Source: Actinotalea soli (lineage in GTDB: Bacteria; Actinomycetota; Actinomycetes; Actinomycetales; Cellulomonadaceae). Taken from it: DNA of 64,000 nt. A program made the translations under genes and the position numbers. The notes beneath the pieces were generated by a model. That model searched no databases and was not told the DNA's origin. It saw only the letters and a list, made by a program, of their open reading frames with translations. Shown one piece after another: positions 55,190-63,655 of this stretch (position 1 is the stretch's first letter; each line of letters opens with the position of its first letter). Where the stretch lies: NCBI RefSeq assembly GCF_017565425.1, contig NZ_JAGEMK010000002.1, forward strand, positions 186,001 to 250,000, written 5' to 3'.

Positions 55190-55705
55190 GTGGACCTGGT
55201 GCTGAGACGGTTCGCGACAAGGGACGCCTCGGCATTGACCGCCCTGCTGCACCGGGCGTACGCCGAGCTCGGGGAGCGTGGCCTGAACTTCACGGCCGTC
55301 GACCAGGACGAGGCCACGACCCTCGCCCGCGCGTCCGCCGGTCAGACGTGGGTGGTCGAGGACGAGGCAGGGCTCTTCGGGAGCCTGACGATGTCGATGC
55401 CGCCGGGTGGTGAGCTGCAGGGTCTCTGTGCGGAGGCGCGGCGACCGGGCCGCGCCTGGCTCAACCAGCTGGCCGTCGACCCGTCACGGCGCGGGACGGG
55501 CGTGGCCTCGCGGCTGTGGGCCCAGGGTCGAGCCTGGGCTCAGGAGGCCGGGGCGACGCACGTCGGGCTCGACACCGCGGAGCCGGCGACGCACCTGGTT
55601 GAGCTGTACCGGGGGTGGGGGTTCGCCGAGGTCGAGCGGATCTGCTGGCCGGGCAAGCGGTATGCGAGTGCGGTGATGGTGCGGGACCTGCCTGCGCAGC
55701 CCTGA
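55190..55705 (+). CDS. GNAT family N-acetyltransferase
   Basis: 171 residues. The acetyl-CoA-binding motif A is LNQLAVDPSRRGTGVASRLW, with LYRGWGFAEVER as motif B. The substrate cannot be inferred. AGGGGG precedes the GTG at 55190. Confidence 0.92.
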   Translation: MDLVLRRFATRDASALTALLHRAYAELGERGLNFTAVDQDEATTLARASAGQTWVVEDEAGLFGSLTMSMPPGGELQGLCAEARRPGRAWLNQLAVDPSRRGTGVASRLWAQGRAWAQEAGATHVGLDTAEPATHLVELYRGWGFAEVERICWPGKRYASAVMVRDLPAQP

Positions 55706-55707
55706 CG

Positions 55708-56055
55708 TCAGGGTAGGTCGAGCCAGATCTTGATCCGCGCGTCGAGGTCCACCAAGAGGTCGGCTGGGACGGAGCCCACCCGTTCGACGAGTCTCCCGAC
55801 GTCGACAGAACGCAGCTGTTCGGCCTGCGCCTTGGAGTCCTCGCGCAGTCCTGTGCGCCCTGCGGGCAGCAGCAGCTGGAAGGCGTAGACGCGGGACATG
55901 GCGGTGGTGACGGGGACGACAGGAATGACGCCGCGGCCCGCAGCCATCGCGCGATGAGCGGTCCCCGGACGCCCGACGACGACCGCTGGGCGAGTCTTGC
56001 TGGCCTCCGAGCCGATCACCGGATCGAGGTTGACCCGCCAGATCTCACCCCTCAC
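55708..56055 (-). CDS. mazF: MazF/PemK-family endoribonuclease toxin
   Basis: 115 residues. It opens with VRGEIWRVNLDPVIGSEASK, followed by TRPAVVVGR, the beta-barrel core of MazF toxins that cut single-stranded RNA; the catalytic Arg in the beta1-2 loop is present, and the conserved Thr in PVTTAMS follows. It overlaps its antitoxin gene by 4 bases (GTGA). The stop is 3 bases from the GNAT gene. Confidence 0.88.
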   Translation of the reverse strand: MRGEIWRVNLDPVIGSEASKTRPAVVVGRPGTAHRAMAAGRGVIPVVPVTTAMSRVYAFQLLLPAGRTGLREDSKAQAEQLRSVDVGRLVERVGSVPADLLVDLDARIKIWLDLP

Positions 56056-56303
56056 GGCGCGGCCACGCCAGGCTGCGCTCCGCGCGTGAGACCGTCGCCG
56101 GCCGTGGCGTCCCACAGTGCCCCGTCTTCGGAGTCGTCCCACTCGTCCATGGCGGCGTCGTAGTCGTCCATGACGAGCTGCTCGCGAAGCGCACGCACGG
56201 CCTCCTGCACCGCGCCGGACATGCCCTTGACGTCAGGGTGGGCCTGGAGGAACGCGCGCAGGGTCGCGACGTCGTCCTCCGCGAGGCTGACCGAGAGCTT
56301 CAT
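56052..56303 (-). CDS. mazE: ribbon-helix-helix antitoxin of the MazF toxin
   Basis: 83 residues from the ATG at 56303 (an earlier start at 56327 is possible). MKLSVSLAEDDVATLRAFL is a ribbon-helix-helix beginning, and the acidic tail (MDDYDAAMDEWDDSEDGALW) is the usual toxin-binding part. Such antitoxins neutralise MazF and repress their own promoter. Confidence 0.85.
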   Translation of the reverse strand: MKLSVSLAEDDVATLRAFLQAHPDVKGMSGAVQEAVRALREQLVMDDYDAAMDEWDDSEDGALWDATAGDGLTRGAQPGVAAP

Positions 56304-56344
56304 ACCGGCGATGCTACTCCTGGTCATACCCGAAGTCTCGCAAT

Positions 56345-59098
56345 GTGCATGACGACAGCTACAAGCCTCTGAGCAGCACGGTGAGCCTGCCTGCCGTCGG
56401 TGATCTGGCGTCGCTCGAGTCCCGTTCCTTCACGACCAAGTACGAGTACACCGCGGACGGTCAGGTTGCTGCGGTGACGCTGCCGAAGGTGACCGAGGCG
56501 GGGTCTGCGGGTGGGGCGACGGTTCTGGGCCAGGAGAAGGTCACGACCTACTTCGACTCTGCGTCGATGCCGCGGTGGATGGGTGGTGGGTTCGGCTGGG
56601 GCACGCTTGTCGCGGAGTCGCGGTACACCGCCTACGGCCAGCCGCTGCTCATGGACATGGGGAACAGCTACGGCGCCGTCGTCTCTTACCAGTACGACGA
56701 CGTGACCAACCGCCTCACCCATGTCGCGCTCAAGCGCGAGCAGGTGGTGGGCACCGACCTGGCGGTCTCCTACGGGTATGACGCGGCCGGCAATGTCACG
56801 AGCGTGAAGGACAAGCCCACCAACGCCGTCCTGGCAGGGCCGCAGTTCGAGGACAACCAGTGCTTCGGGTACGACGGTCTGCGGCGGCTGACTTCGGCGT
56901 GGACGGCTGCGGACGCGGCGAACTGCGGGATGGCGCAGGGTCAGGTCCGTCCAGAGCACGTGGGTGGTGCTGCGCCGTACTGGACCCAGTACGAGTACGA
57001 CCCGCTGGGAAACCGCACGCGCCTGGTGGAGCACGCGACCGATGGCACCGCCGAGGTGACCACCACGGCGTACGAGTACGGCGCGGGAAAGGCGGGCCCG
57101 CATGCGCTCACGTCGACCTCGACCGTGGGGCCGGACGGCAGCGAGTCGGCGACCTATGCGTACGACGCCGCCGGGAACCAAGTGAACCGTGACCTGCCGG
57201 ATGTGCCTCTGCAGCTCCTCGGTTGGGACGCGGAGGGCGAGCTCGCGCAGGTAGACACCTCGGGCCCCGGCACGGAGGGGGAGAACACCCTCGAGGACGG
57301 CGAGGCGCGGTTCGTGTACGACGCGAACGGTGACCGCCTGGCCCGGAGTGACAACGGCGGCACGACCGTCTACCTGCCTGGGGGGCAGGAGTTCCATGTG
57401 GACCCGACCGGTGGTGTGTCGGCGACCAGGTACTACTCCTTCGCAGGCCAGACCGTCGCGATGCGCACCGACCGTGGGCTGGGTGGCGTGACCTCGTTGG
57501 TCAACGACCCGCATGCCACGCCGCTTGCCGCGGTGCCGAACACGGTGTGGACGGCCCAGAGCGTGACCCGTCTGTACACCGATCCGTTCGGGGCTACGCG
57601 CGGTGCCTCGACGCCGGACTCTGTGGCTGGCGACCGGCAGTTCCTGGGCAAGACTCGAGACAACGCCACGGGCCTGACGATGTTGGGCGCGCGCTACTAC
57701 GACGAGCTGGTGGGGCGCTTCATCTCGGTGGACCCGCAGCTGGACCCGGGCACACCGGCTCAGTTCAACGCCTACGTGTACTCGGGCAACAACCCGTTGA
57801 CCTGGAGTGACCCCTCTGGGCTGTCGTGGCTGAAGAGCGCGTGGAACTCGACAAAGAAGTTCGTCAAGAAGCACCAGAGCGAGATCGTCGGTTTTGTCGC
57901 CGGCGGCGTGACCTTCGCCGGGTGCATGGCGGTGACAGCCGGTGCGGGCTCGATCGGTTGTGCCGTCGCCGCGGGTGCGGTGGGTGGCGCAGCGTCGAAC
58001 CTGTGGAAGTCGAAGGTGCAGAAGACGCAACCGTTCTCGTGGAGGTCCCTGGCGCGAGACACCGTCTTCGGCGCGGCGGCAGGCGCGGTCGGTGGCGCGG
58101 CGGGTGCCGTGGGTGGGACCGTCCTTCGATACACCGCCCCGACGGCCTATGGCGCGGCCTCGGCCGTGGCCTCGGCGGTGCGAGCGGTCGCGCCGAACGC
58201 AAGCGGTGCCGTGGCCGCGACCGCGCGGACCGCCGCAGCGAACGCGCGGTCGGCAGCGTCCAGCGTGCAGTCGGCTGCGCAACGCCTGAGGCCCTCCACG
58301 AACTCGCGACCAGCGGTGTCGGCTCGGTCCGGATGCTCGTTCGCGGGAATGACGGGGGTGCTGCTCGCTGATGGGTCCTCGAAGCCGATCGGTGAGCTGG
58401 AGCCGGGGGACCGGGTTCAGGCTGCAGACCCGGAGACCGGCGAGGTCGGGGCCAGGGATGTGGAGGCGGTGCACGTCCATGACGACGTGATGGTGTCGCT
58501 GGTGATCGACGGTCGTGTGGCGCGTACGACGGAGGATCACCCGTTCTGGTCGGTGACTGATCAGCAGTTCGAGCGGGCTGATCACCTTGAGCCCGGTGAG
58601 CAGGTCCTGACGGCGACCGGTGAGGTTGCCACGGTGGATGGGGTGGACACCAGTGATGTGGTGTTCGCCCCGGCTTACACGCTGACAGTGGCTGACCTGC
58701 ACACCTATCATGTGCTGACCGGGCAACCCGCAACAGCAGAACCCCAGCGTGGCCCGCCCGGCGCGGCGCAGGCCGTGCTAGTCCACAACTGCGGGACGGC
58801 TGGGAGCCCTCCAGCGAACTTGTCACCGCCGGGGTCGGGCAGGCACGGTGCGTTCGGTCAGGCGAAGCGGGATAGCGGGATCCCAGTAGGGCAGCAGCCC
58901 GCGAGAGTGGGCCCGAATGTCGACCGCAGAGGCCAGGTTCAACCCGGCCGCACCTATGAGTTCGAGGTCCCTGGCCCGGCAGGTCCGAGGCGTATTAGTA
59001 TCCGCGACGATGCAGGAGGTCATGCCTATCCCGACAATCCTGTCCAGAATCGGGGACCTCACTTCAACACCGAAGACGGAGGGCAATATGACTACTAG
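56345..59098 (+). CDS. RHS-core polymorphic toxin module 1, 5'-truncated, with Hint domain
   Basis: 917 residues in one frame, with no signal peptide or secretion domain; full RHS proteins are far longer, so this is a displaced 3' module. RHS repeats span residues 1-490 (for example YEYDPLGNRTRLVEH), ending with the core junction GARYYDELVGRFISVDP and NPLTWSDPSG. A Gly/Ala-rich hydrophobic linker (500-660) follows, then an intein-like Hint domain from Cys664 (GCSFAGMTGVLLADGSSKPI) to HN at 814-815 before Cys816. The tip, about 100 residues, ends PHFNTEDGGQYDY. GTG start lacks a ribosome site; expression is uncertain. Its last 11 bases overlap the immunity gene. Confidence 0.85.
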   Translation: MHDDSYKPLSSTVSLPAVGDLASLESRSFTTKYEYTADGQVAAVTLPKVTEAGSAGGATVLGQEKVTTYFDSASMPRWMGGGFGWGTLVAESRYTAYGQPLLMDMGNSYGAVVSYQYDDVTNRLTHVALKREQVVGTDLAVSYGYDAAGNVTSVKDKPTNAVLAGPQFEDNQCFGYDGLRRLTSAWTAADAANCGMAQGQVRPEHVGGAAPYWTQYEYDPLGNRTRLVEHATDGTAEVTTTAYEYGAGKAGPHALTSTSTVGPDGSESATYAYDAAGNQVNRDLPDVPLQLLGWDAEGELAQVDTSGPGTEGENTLEDGEARFVYDANGDRLARSDNGGTTVYLPGGQEFHVDPTGGVSATRYYSFAGQTVAMRTDRGLGGVTSLVNDPHATPLAAVPNTVWTAQSVTRLYTDPFGATRGASTPDSVAGDRQFLGKTRDNATGLTMLGARYYDELVGRFISVDPQLDPGTPAQFNAYVYSGNNPLTWSDPSGLSWLKSAWNSTKKFVKKHQSEIVGFVAGGVTFAGCMAVTAGAGSIGCAVAAGAVGGAASNLWKSKVQKTQPFSWRSLARDTVFGAAAGAVGGAAGAVGGTVLRYTAPTAYGAASAVASAVRAVAPNASGAVAATARTAAANARSAASSVQSAAQRLRPSTNSRPAVSARSGCSFAGMTGVLLADGSSKPIGELEPGDRVQAADPETGEVGARDVEAVHVHDDVMVSLVIDGRVARTTEDHPFWSVTDQQFERADHLEPGEQVLTATGEVATVDGVDTSDVVFAPAYTLTVADLHTYHVLTGQPATAEPQRGPPGAAQAVLVHNCGTAGSPPANLSPPGSGRHGAFGQAKRDSGIPVGQQPARVGPNVDRRGQVQPGRTYEFEVPGPAGPRRISIRDDAGGHAYPDNPVQNRGPHFNTEDGGQYDY
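56593..57822 (+). repeat. RHS core direct repeat, copy 1
   Basis: About 1.23 kb that recurs at 59930-61158 in the same orientation. The distance between equivalent bases is constant at 3,337 and falls to 3,336 after the deletion near 60581. The first 550 bases are almost identical; the later part differs mostly at third codon positions. Confidence 0.9.
58334..58789 (+). other. Hint autoprocessing domain of RHS module 1
   Basis: Starts at the nucleophilic Cys664 and ends at the His-Asn pair of LVHNC. The sequence TEDHPFWSV has the block-B-like His. Hint domains in polymorphic toxins cut themselves to free the C-terminal tip. Confidence 0.8.
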
Positions 59099-59804
59099 CG
59101 TCGAGTGGCAGCCTGGTGTCTTCCGTCGAACCTCGGACTGGCCGATCTTCGCCGAGGCACATCAGCGCGCGGCGGCCTACGGGCTTGAAGATGCAGGTGT
59201 TCTGACGATTTCAACGCAGGTCGGTACCAACCTCGATCTGGACCGAGCCGCGGTGCAGGCCACGCGACGGATGCTGAACTTCGTGTCACCTGAAAGGAGT
59301 CTGGGCACGGGGAGTCTCGGGCTTTTCGTGGCTGACTCGGCTTGGCAGCCAAGCGTTACCCGTGCAGAGTACGCGGACGGTTTGGCGCTTGTGCGCACTT
59401 TACTTCCGGACGTGCCACGGAAATCAGTTCTCAGCCATCACCTGAGTCGCGACGGAGAAAAAGTGAAGCGTTCCCATGTCGTCTCCCTGGACCCAAGCGA
59501 TACGCTCGAGCTCGCGACAGTGCTACGTCGCTCGCGTACTGCATTTCTGCTAATTGCCGACTCGGCCGCGGAGTTTCCTCCTGCGGGCGATATTTTCGAC
59601 TGGTCCTTCGGGTGTTCGGGGCAATGCTCCCAGGTCTCTTGGGGTGGTGTAATTCCTGAGCTTCTGGTCAGGTCAGTTATGCCCGTCTTCATTAGCGGCA
59701 GTTTCGACGATCCTGCCGCCGTCATCGACGTGTTCGCGACGTCGAAGCCCGGCTGCGCCGAACCGGCCCGGCAATCCGACTCCGGTCTGCCCCACCTTTC
59801 GTAG
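59088..59804 (+). CDS. probable immunity protein for RHS tip 1
   Basis: 238 residues, soluble, no recognised family. The ATG lies inside the last codons of the RHS module and follows GGAGGG, the usual arrangement of toxin and immunity gene. Base composition is clearly less GC-rich than in the flanks (many ATT, TTT and AAA triplets around 59440-59680), a sign of separate transfer. The last 40 residues may run into recombined DNA. Confidence 0.6.
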   Translation: MTTSVEWQPGVFRRTSDWPIFAEAHQRAAAYGLEDAGVLTISTQVGTNLDLDRAAVQATRRMLNFVSPERSLGTGSLGLFVADSAWQPSVTRAEYADGLALVRTLLPDVPRKSVLSHHLSRDGEKVKRSHVVSLDPSDTLELATVLRRSRTAFLLIADSAAEFPPAGDIFDWSFGCSGQCSQVSWGGVIPELLVRSVMPVFISGSFDDPAAVIDVFATSKPGCAEPARQSDSGLPHLS

Positions 59805-59929
59805 AGTTGGCGCCTTGGACTCTCGGGCCACTTGACCCTTGTGGGGTTCTTCGCAGATGAGGGTGTAGTGAGGGGCGGCTTGGCGGTGCTGGGGTAGGGG
59901 CCGAGGTCTCCCGGCAGCGCGAGTTCCTG
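59805..59929. other. junction between the two RHS modules
   Basis: 125 bases without a coding frame of note. The stretch round 59840-59920 resembles an insertion-sequence end in general character but no transposase or matching inverted repeat is present, so no assignment is made. Confidence 0.3.
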
Positions 59930-61158
59930 CGGCTGGGGCACGCTTGTCGCGGAGTCGCGGTACACCGCCTACGGCCAGCCGTTGCTCATGGACGTCGGGA
60001 ACGGCTACGGCGCCGTCGTCTCTTACCAGTACGACGACGTGACCAACCGCCTCACCCATGTCGCGCTCAAGCGCGAGCAGGTGGTGGGCACCGGCCTGGC
60101 GGTCTGCTATGGGTACGACGCCGTGGGGAACGTCACGAGCGTGAAGGACAAGCCCACCAACGCCGTCCTGGCAGGGGCGCAGTTCGAGGACAACCAGTGC
60201 TTCGGGTACGACGGTCTGCGGCGGCTGACTTCGGCGTGGACGGCTGCGGACGCGGCGAACTGCGGGATGGCGCAGAGCCAGGTCCGTCCTGAGCACGTGG
60301 GTGGTGCTGCTCCGTACTGGACCCAGTACGAGTACGACCCGTTGGGAAACCGCACACGCCTGGTGGAGCACGCGACTGATGGCACCACGGGGGCGACCAC
60401 CACGGCGTACGAGTACGGCACCGGAACGGCCGGCCCGCACGCGTTGCCCTCGACCTCGAGCGTGGGCCCCGACGGCAGCGAGTCGGCGACGTACACCTAC
60501 GACGGCGCCGGGAATCAGGTCAGGCGTGACCTGCCGGACGTGCCCTTGCAGTTGCTGGGTTGGGACGCGGAGGGGGAACTGCCCAGGTCGACATCCCTGA
60601 CGGGGGTACGGAGGGGGAGGACTCTCTCGAGGATGGTCGCGCGAGGTTCGTTTACGACGCGAACGGCGACCGGCTCGCCAGGACGGACAGCGGTGGGACG
60701 ACGGTCTACCTGCCGGGCGGCCAGGAGCTGCACGTCGATCCGACCGGTGGTGTCTCGGCGACCAGGTACTACTCCTTCGCGGGCCAGACGGTCGCGGTCC
60801 GCACCGACCGCGGTCTGGGCGGAGTGACCTCTCTGGTCAACGATCATCACGGCACACCGCTGGCAGCGGTGCCGAACACGGTGTGGACCGCCCAGAGCGT
60901 GACGCGGATGTACACCGACCCGTACGGCGGGGCGCGCGGTGAGTCGACGACTGAGTCGGTTCCTGGGGATCGGCAGTTCCTGGGCAAGGTCCGGGACAAC
61001 GTCACAGGACTGACCCTGCTGGGGGCGCGGTACTACGACGAAGCCGTCGGACGTTTCATCTCGGTGGACCCCGTCGTTGATCTGAGCCAGCCCCAGCAGT
61101 GGCACGGGTACTCCTACGCCAACAACAACCCGCTCACGCTGACAGATCCCACCGGGTA
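59930..61158 (+). repeat. RHS core direct repeat, copy 2
   Basis: Second copy of the core described at 56593. It begins abruptly at CGGCTGGGGCACGC, in the middle of an RHS repeat, and ends at the conserved DPTG after the core junction GARYYDEAVGRFISVDP. Confidence 0.9.
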
Positions 61159-61942
61159 CCTCCCGGGATCCGCGATGATCGACGGCCAGTTCGGTGCGGT
61201 GTGGAAGAAGTACTCCACCAAGAAGTCGTCTGCGGGCGGTGCGCCCGCTGCGAAGGCCAGCAGTGGACCCATCACGGTGGGCAAGCCCGCACGCACGACC
61301 GTCAACTCCATAGCAATCAAGTACAACGCCGGTGACTACGCTGGAGTCATCAGGGATTGGACCCCGGCGGTCCAGAGGGAACTAGCCAACGACCCGAACG
61401 TGCAGGTCGCCTGGACGTTGTACGACGACGCCCTCTCGCACGAGAAGATCTGTAGCGAGCAGGACTGCGCACCGCCGTGCCGCGAACTCAGCTGCGAGCT
61501 CGAGGGTCTCGCGACGGCGCTAGCCACCGCACTCGGAGGGCAAGCCGGCGCCCTGGCCGCGCGAGGGATCGCCAGCGCCGTCGGCAGAGCCGCTGCCGCG
61601 TCGCGTCTGAGGAGCGCAACTGGCGCAACTGGTGGCACTGCAGTGAGTAGTAGCGTTGACGATCTACTGATGCCAGGCGGATCGCCGATTGGACGAGCTG
61701 GCACGGACGCTAGCATCCGCGTCGTTGCGGGCGGGCTCCCTGAGGCGCAAGCCGCATTCGCGCAATTGAGACAAGGGGGGGTCGTCGTGGCCCAAAACCA
61801 AAAACTGACTCGTGTCGAGTTGCCCGAGGGTGGATTCGTGCAGTTGCGGACCATTATGTCGCCAAAGAGCCCGAACACGGCGGCAACAATCGACGTCGAC
61901 ATCCCGGGCGTTGATATCAGGAAAGTGAAGTTCAATCCATGA
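59930..61942 (+). pseudogene. RHS-core polymorphic toxin module 2, 5'-truncated and frameshifted
   Basis: The first part reads in one frame from 59930 (stop codon upstream at 59895, no good start; a TTG at 59982 is the first option) to about 60581. There, one base is missing relative to copy 1 (CTGCCCAG against CTCGCGCAG), and the homologous frame continues to 61942. The core is followed by a different C-terminal region of about 260 residues: a Ser/Lys linker, a Cys-rich segment, an Ala-rich hydrophobic helix and a tip starting near 61660 (DDLLMPGGSPIGRAGTDASI) and ending PGVDIRKVKFNP. No Hint domain. The tip frame may still be expressed by gene conversion or slippage; not shown. Confidence 0.8.
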
Positions 61943-62265
61943 CGCCGTCCGAGGCGGCGGTCGTCGCAGCGGTTCGGGACGTGATCTGTCGTGAACTCGA
62001 CGATGACTACGTTGGGCTGTGGGTGGTCCGGTGGCATACAAGGCGCGCCCTTGAGGGAGCTGATGACGAGCAGGTACGGAGGGTGGCAAGAGCCGTTCTG
62101 GAGAGTCTCGTCGGGTCCGCCGTACGGCTCGGGACCCTCGACGAGCGCTCCGGTTCATTTACTGCCTGGCCAATACAAGGCGGAGTCGAGCGGGCTCTTC
62201 AGGAGTGGAATGCTCTGGGTCGCGACCCGACTATTGGAGAGATCGCGTGGCTAGCCCGCGAGTGA
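61939..62265 (+). CDS. probable immunity protein for RHS tip 2
   Basis: 108 residues, soluble, no recognised family. It overlaps the tip's stop codon by 4 bases (ATGA), the usual coupling of toxin and immunity genes. Features visible: a helical N-terminus MTPSEAAVVAAVRDVICREL and the end PTIGEIAWLARE. Function is inferred from position. Confidence 0.6.
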   Translation: MTPSEAAVVAAVRDVICRELDDDYVGLWVVRWHTRRALEGADDEQVRRVARAVLESLVGSAVRLGTLDERSGSFTAWPIQGGVERALQEWNALGRDPTIGEIAWLARE

Positions 62266-62461
62266 ACCTGCCTTCCTTCGCGAAGGACCCGCCCAGTGCC
62301 GATCGCTATCACGAGCGCCGTCACGTCCCGACCGCGCCACGGGCCCGACGATGATCACCGCGGTCATCGCCTCCGTCAGCCGCGGCGTCCACACCCCAAC
62401 TACACCCGCGACTGTGATGAGCCTTGTCTTTGTCTCGCATCATGCTGTTTGGCGAGGGGTG

Positions 62462-63568
62462 CTATGGCCCGATCGCTTTCACCAGCCCTGGCACGCGTCC
62501 CCTGACCCTCGCGCCGACCTCCGCGAGCCACTCGACCTCGACCTCCCGCTTCTTCCCCCGCCCGGTCCACTTCCACAGCCCGACCGCGGCGCCGTCGTGC
62601 ACGATGGTGTTGCGGAAGACGCCGTTGTTGCCGGGGACCAGACGTTGGGCGTGCTCGGGGGCGACCAGGCAGGTGCGGTCGGCGTAGCCGAGGACCGCCT
62701 CGTCGAAGCCCGGAAGGGCCAGGGTGCGGCGGGCCTGGGCGCGGTGCTCGGTCAGGCGGTCCGGCACGGCGGGGTCCACGTAGTGGGTGCGGCCGTCGGA
62801 CTCGAGGGTCGTGAGCTGGTCGGTCACGGCCGCCAGACCTGCCCGGGCGTCGGCCATGGTGAGGTTCGTCCACCTGGCCAGGTCCTGGATCGTCGCGGGT
62901 CCGTGGCTGCGGAAGTACCGCAGCGCGATCTCGGCGAGGGCCTCCTCGCGGTCGAGGTGTCGAGGCTCGGGCACCCACTCCTCGAGCAGGACGAACTGGG
63001 GCTCGCCGTCGGCGGTCGGGCCCTGGCAGATCACGCCGCCCTCGGCCAGGCGGACGATCAGGTGGTAGCCCCGGCCACCGGTGGTGCCTTGGCCGGCCTC
63101 CTCCCAGAGGGCGAGGACCTGCGCCCTGGTCATCGCCCCGCCGCCACTCAGGGCGGCGACCAGCGCGTCCTGCGCACGGACCAGGTCCTGGTCGGTGAGT
63201 CCCAGCTCCGCCCGCCGCTTGGCTGCGGCTGCGAGGGAGCGCGGGGTCATCAGCGCCGCCATCCACGCGAGGTCCCGCGCGGGTGTCAGGTGCAGGGTGC
63301 CGCGCATCGGCCAGGACCGCACCACCCTCCCGGCGTCGAGGGCCGCGACGACGTCCTTCCTCGAGCAGCCCGCGCGGAGCGCGACCGAGGCCAGCGCGCC
63401 GGGGAGATCCTGGGCCTGCACCGCCGCGAGGTGCTCGACCACCGCCGTCGCCCGCTCGACCGGACCGGCAGACCCCGCGCCGTCGTCGGCCCACGGGCCT
63501 GGGCCCGCCAACCCCTGCGCGACCAGACGCAGCAGCGACAGCTCATGGCTCGACACCACCTGGGTCAC
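62462..63568 (-). CDS. winged-helix protein of the AlkZ/YcaQ (HTH_42) family
   Basis: 368 residues from the GTG at 63568, which follows GGAGG. The motif AVQAQDLPGAL carries the QxQ signature of the AlkZ/AlkX glycosylase family, and RGTLHLTPARDLAWM and FDEAVLGYADR fit. AlkZ-like enzymes remove interstrand cross-links or alkylated bases; many homologues in actinobacteria are untested. The next gene is divergent. Confidence 0.88.
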   Translation of the reverse strand: MTQVVSSHELSLLRLVAQGLAGPGPWADDGAGSAGPVERATAVVEHLAAVQAQDLPGALASVALRAGCSRKDVVAALDAGRVVRSWPMRGTLHLTPARDLAWMAALMTPRSLAAAAKRRAELGLTDQDLVRAQDALVAALSGGGAMTRAQVLALWEEAGQGTTGGRGYHLIVRLAEGGVICQGPTADGEPQFVLLEEWVPEPRHLDREEALAEIALRYFRSHGPATIQDLARWTNLTMADARAGLAAVTDQLTTLESDGRTHYVDPAVPDRLTEHRAQARRTLALPGFDEAVLGYADRTCLVAPEHAQRLVPGNNGVFRNTIVHDGAAVGLWKWTGRGKKREVEVEWLAEVGARVRGRVPGLVKAIGP

Positions 63569-63655
63569 CCTCACCTCCGCACGCTCTGCTGCGACGTGTG
63601 CCCCGATGCGTGATCGCCGCGGAATGCCGCCACGACCAGCCATGTTGGCACCGGC

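Noticed and set aside
56324-58726. 800-codon minus-strand frame across the RHS module
   Set aside because: It repeats in part at the second RHS copy only because the DNA is duplicated; the translation has no recognisable domain and the plus strand has the RHS core.
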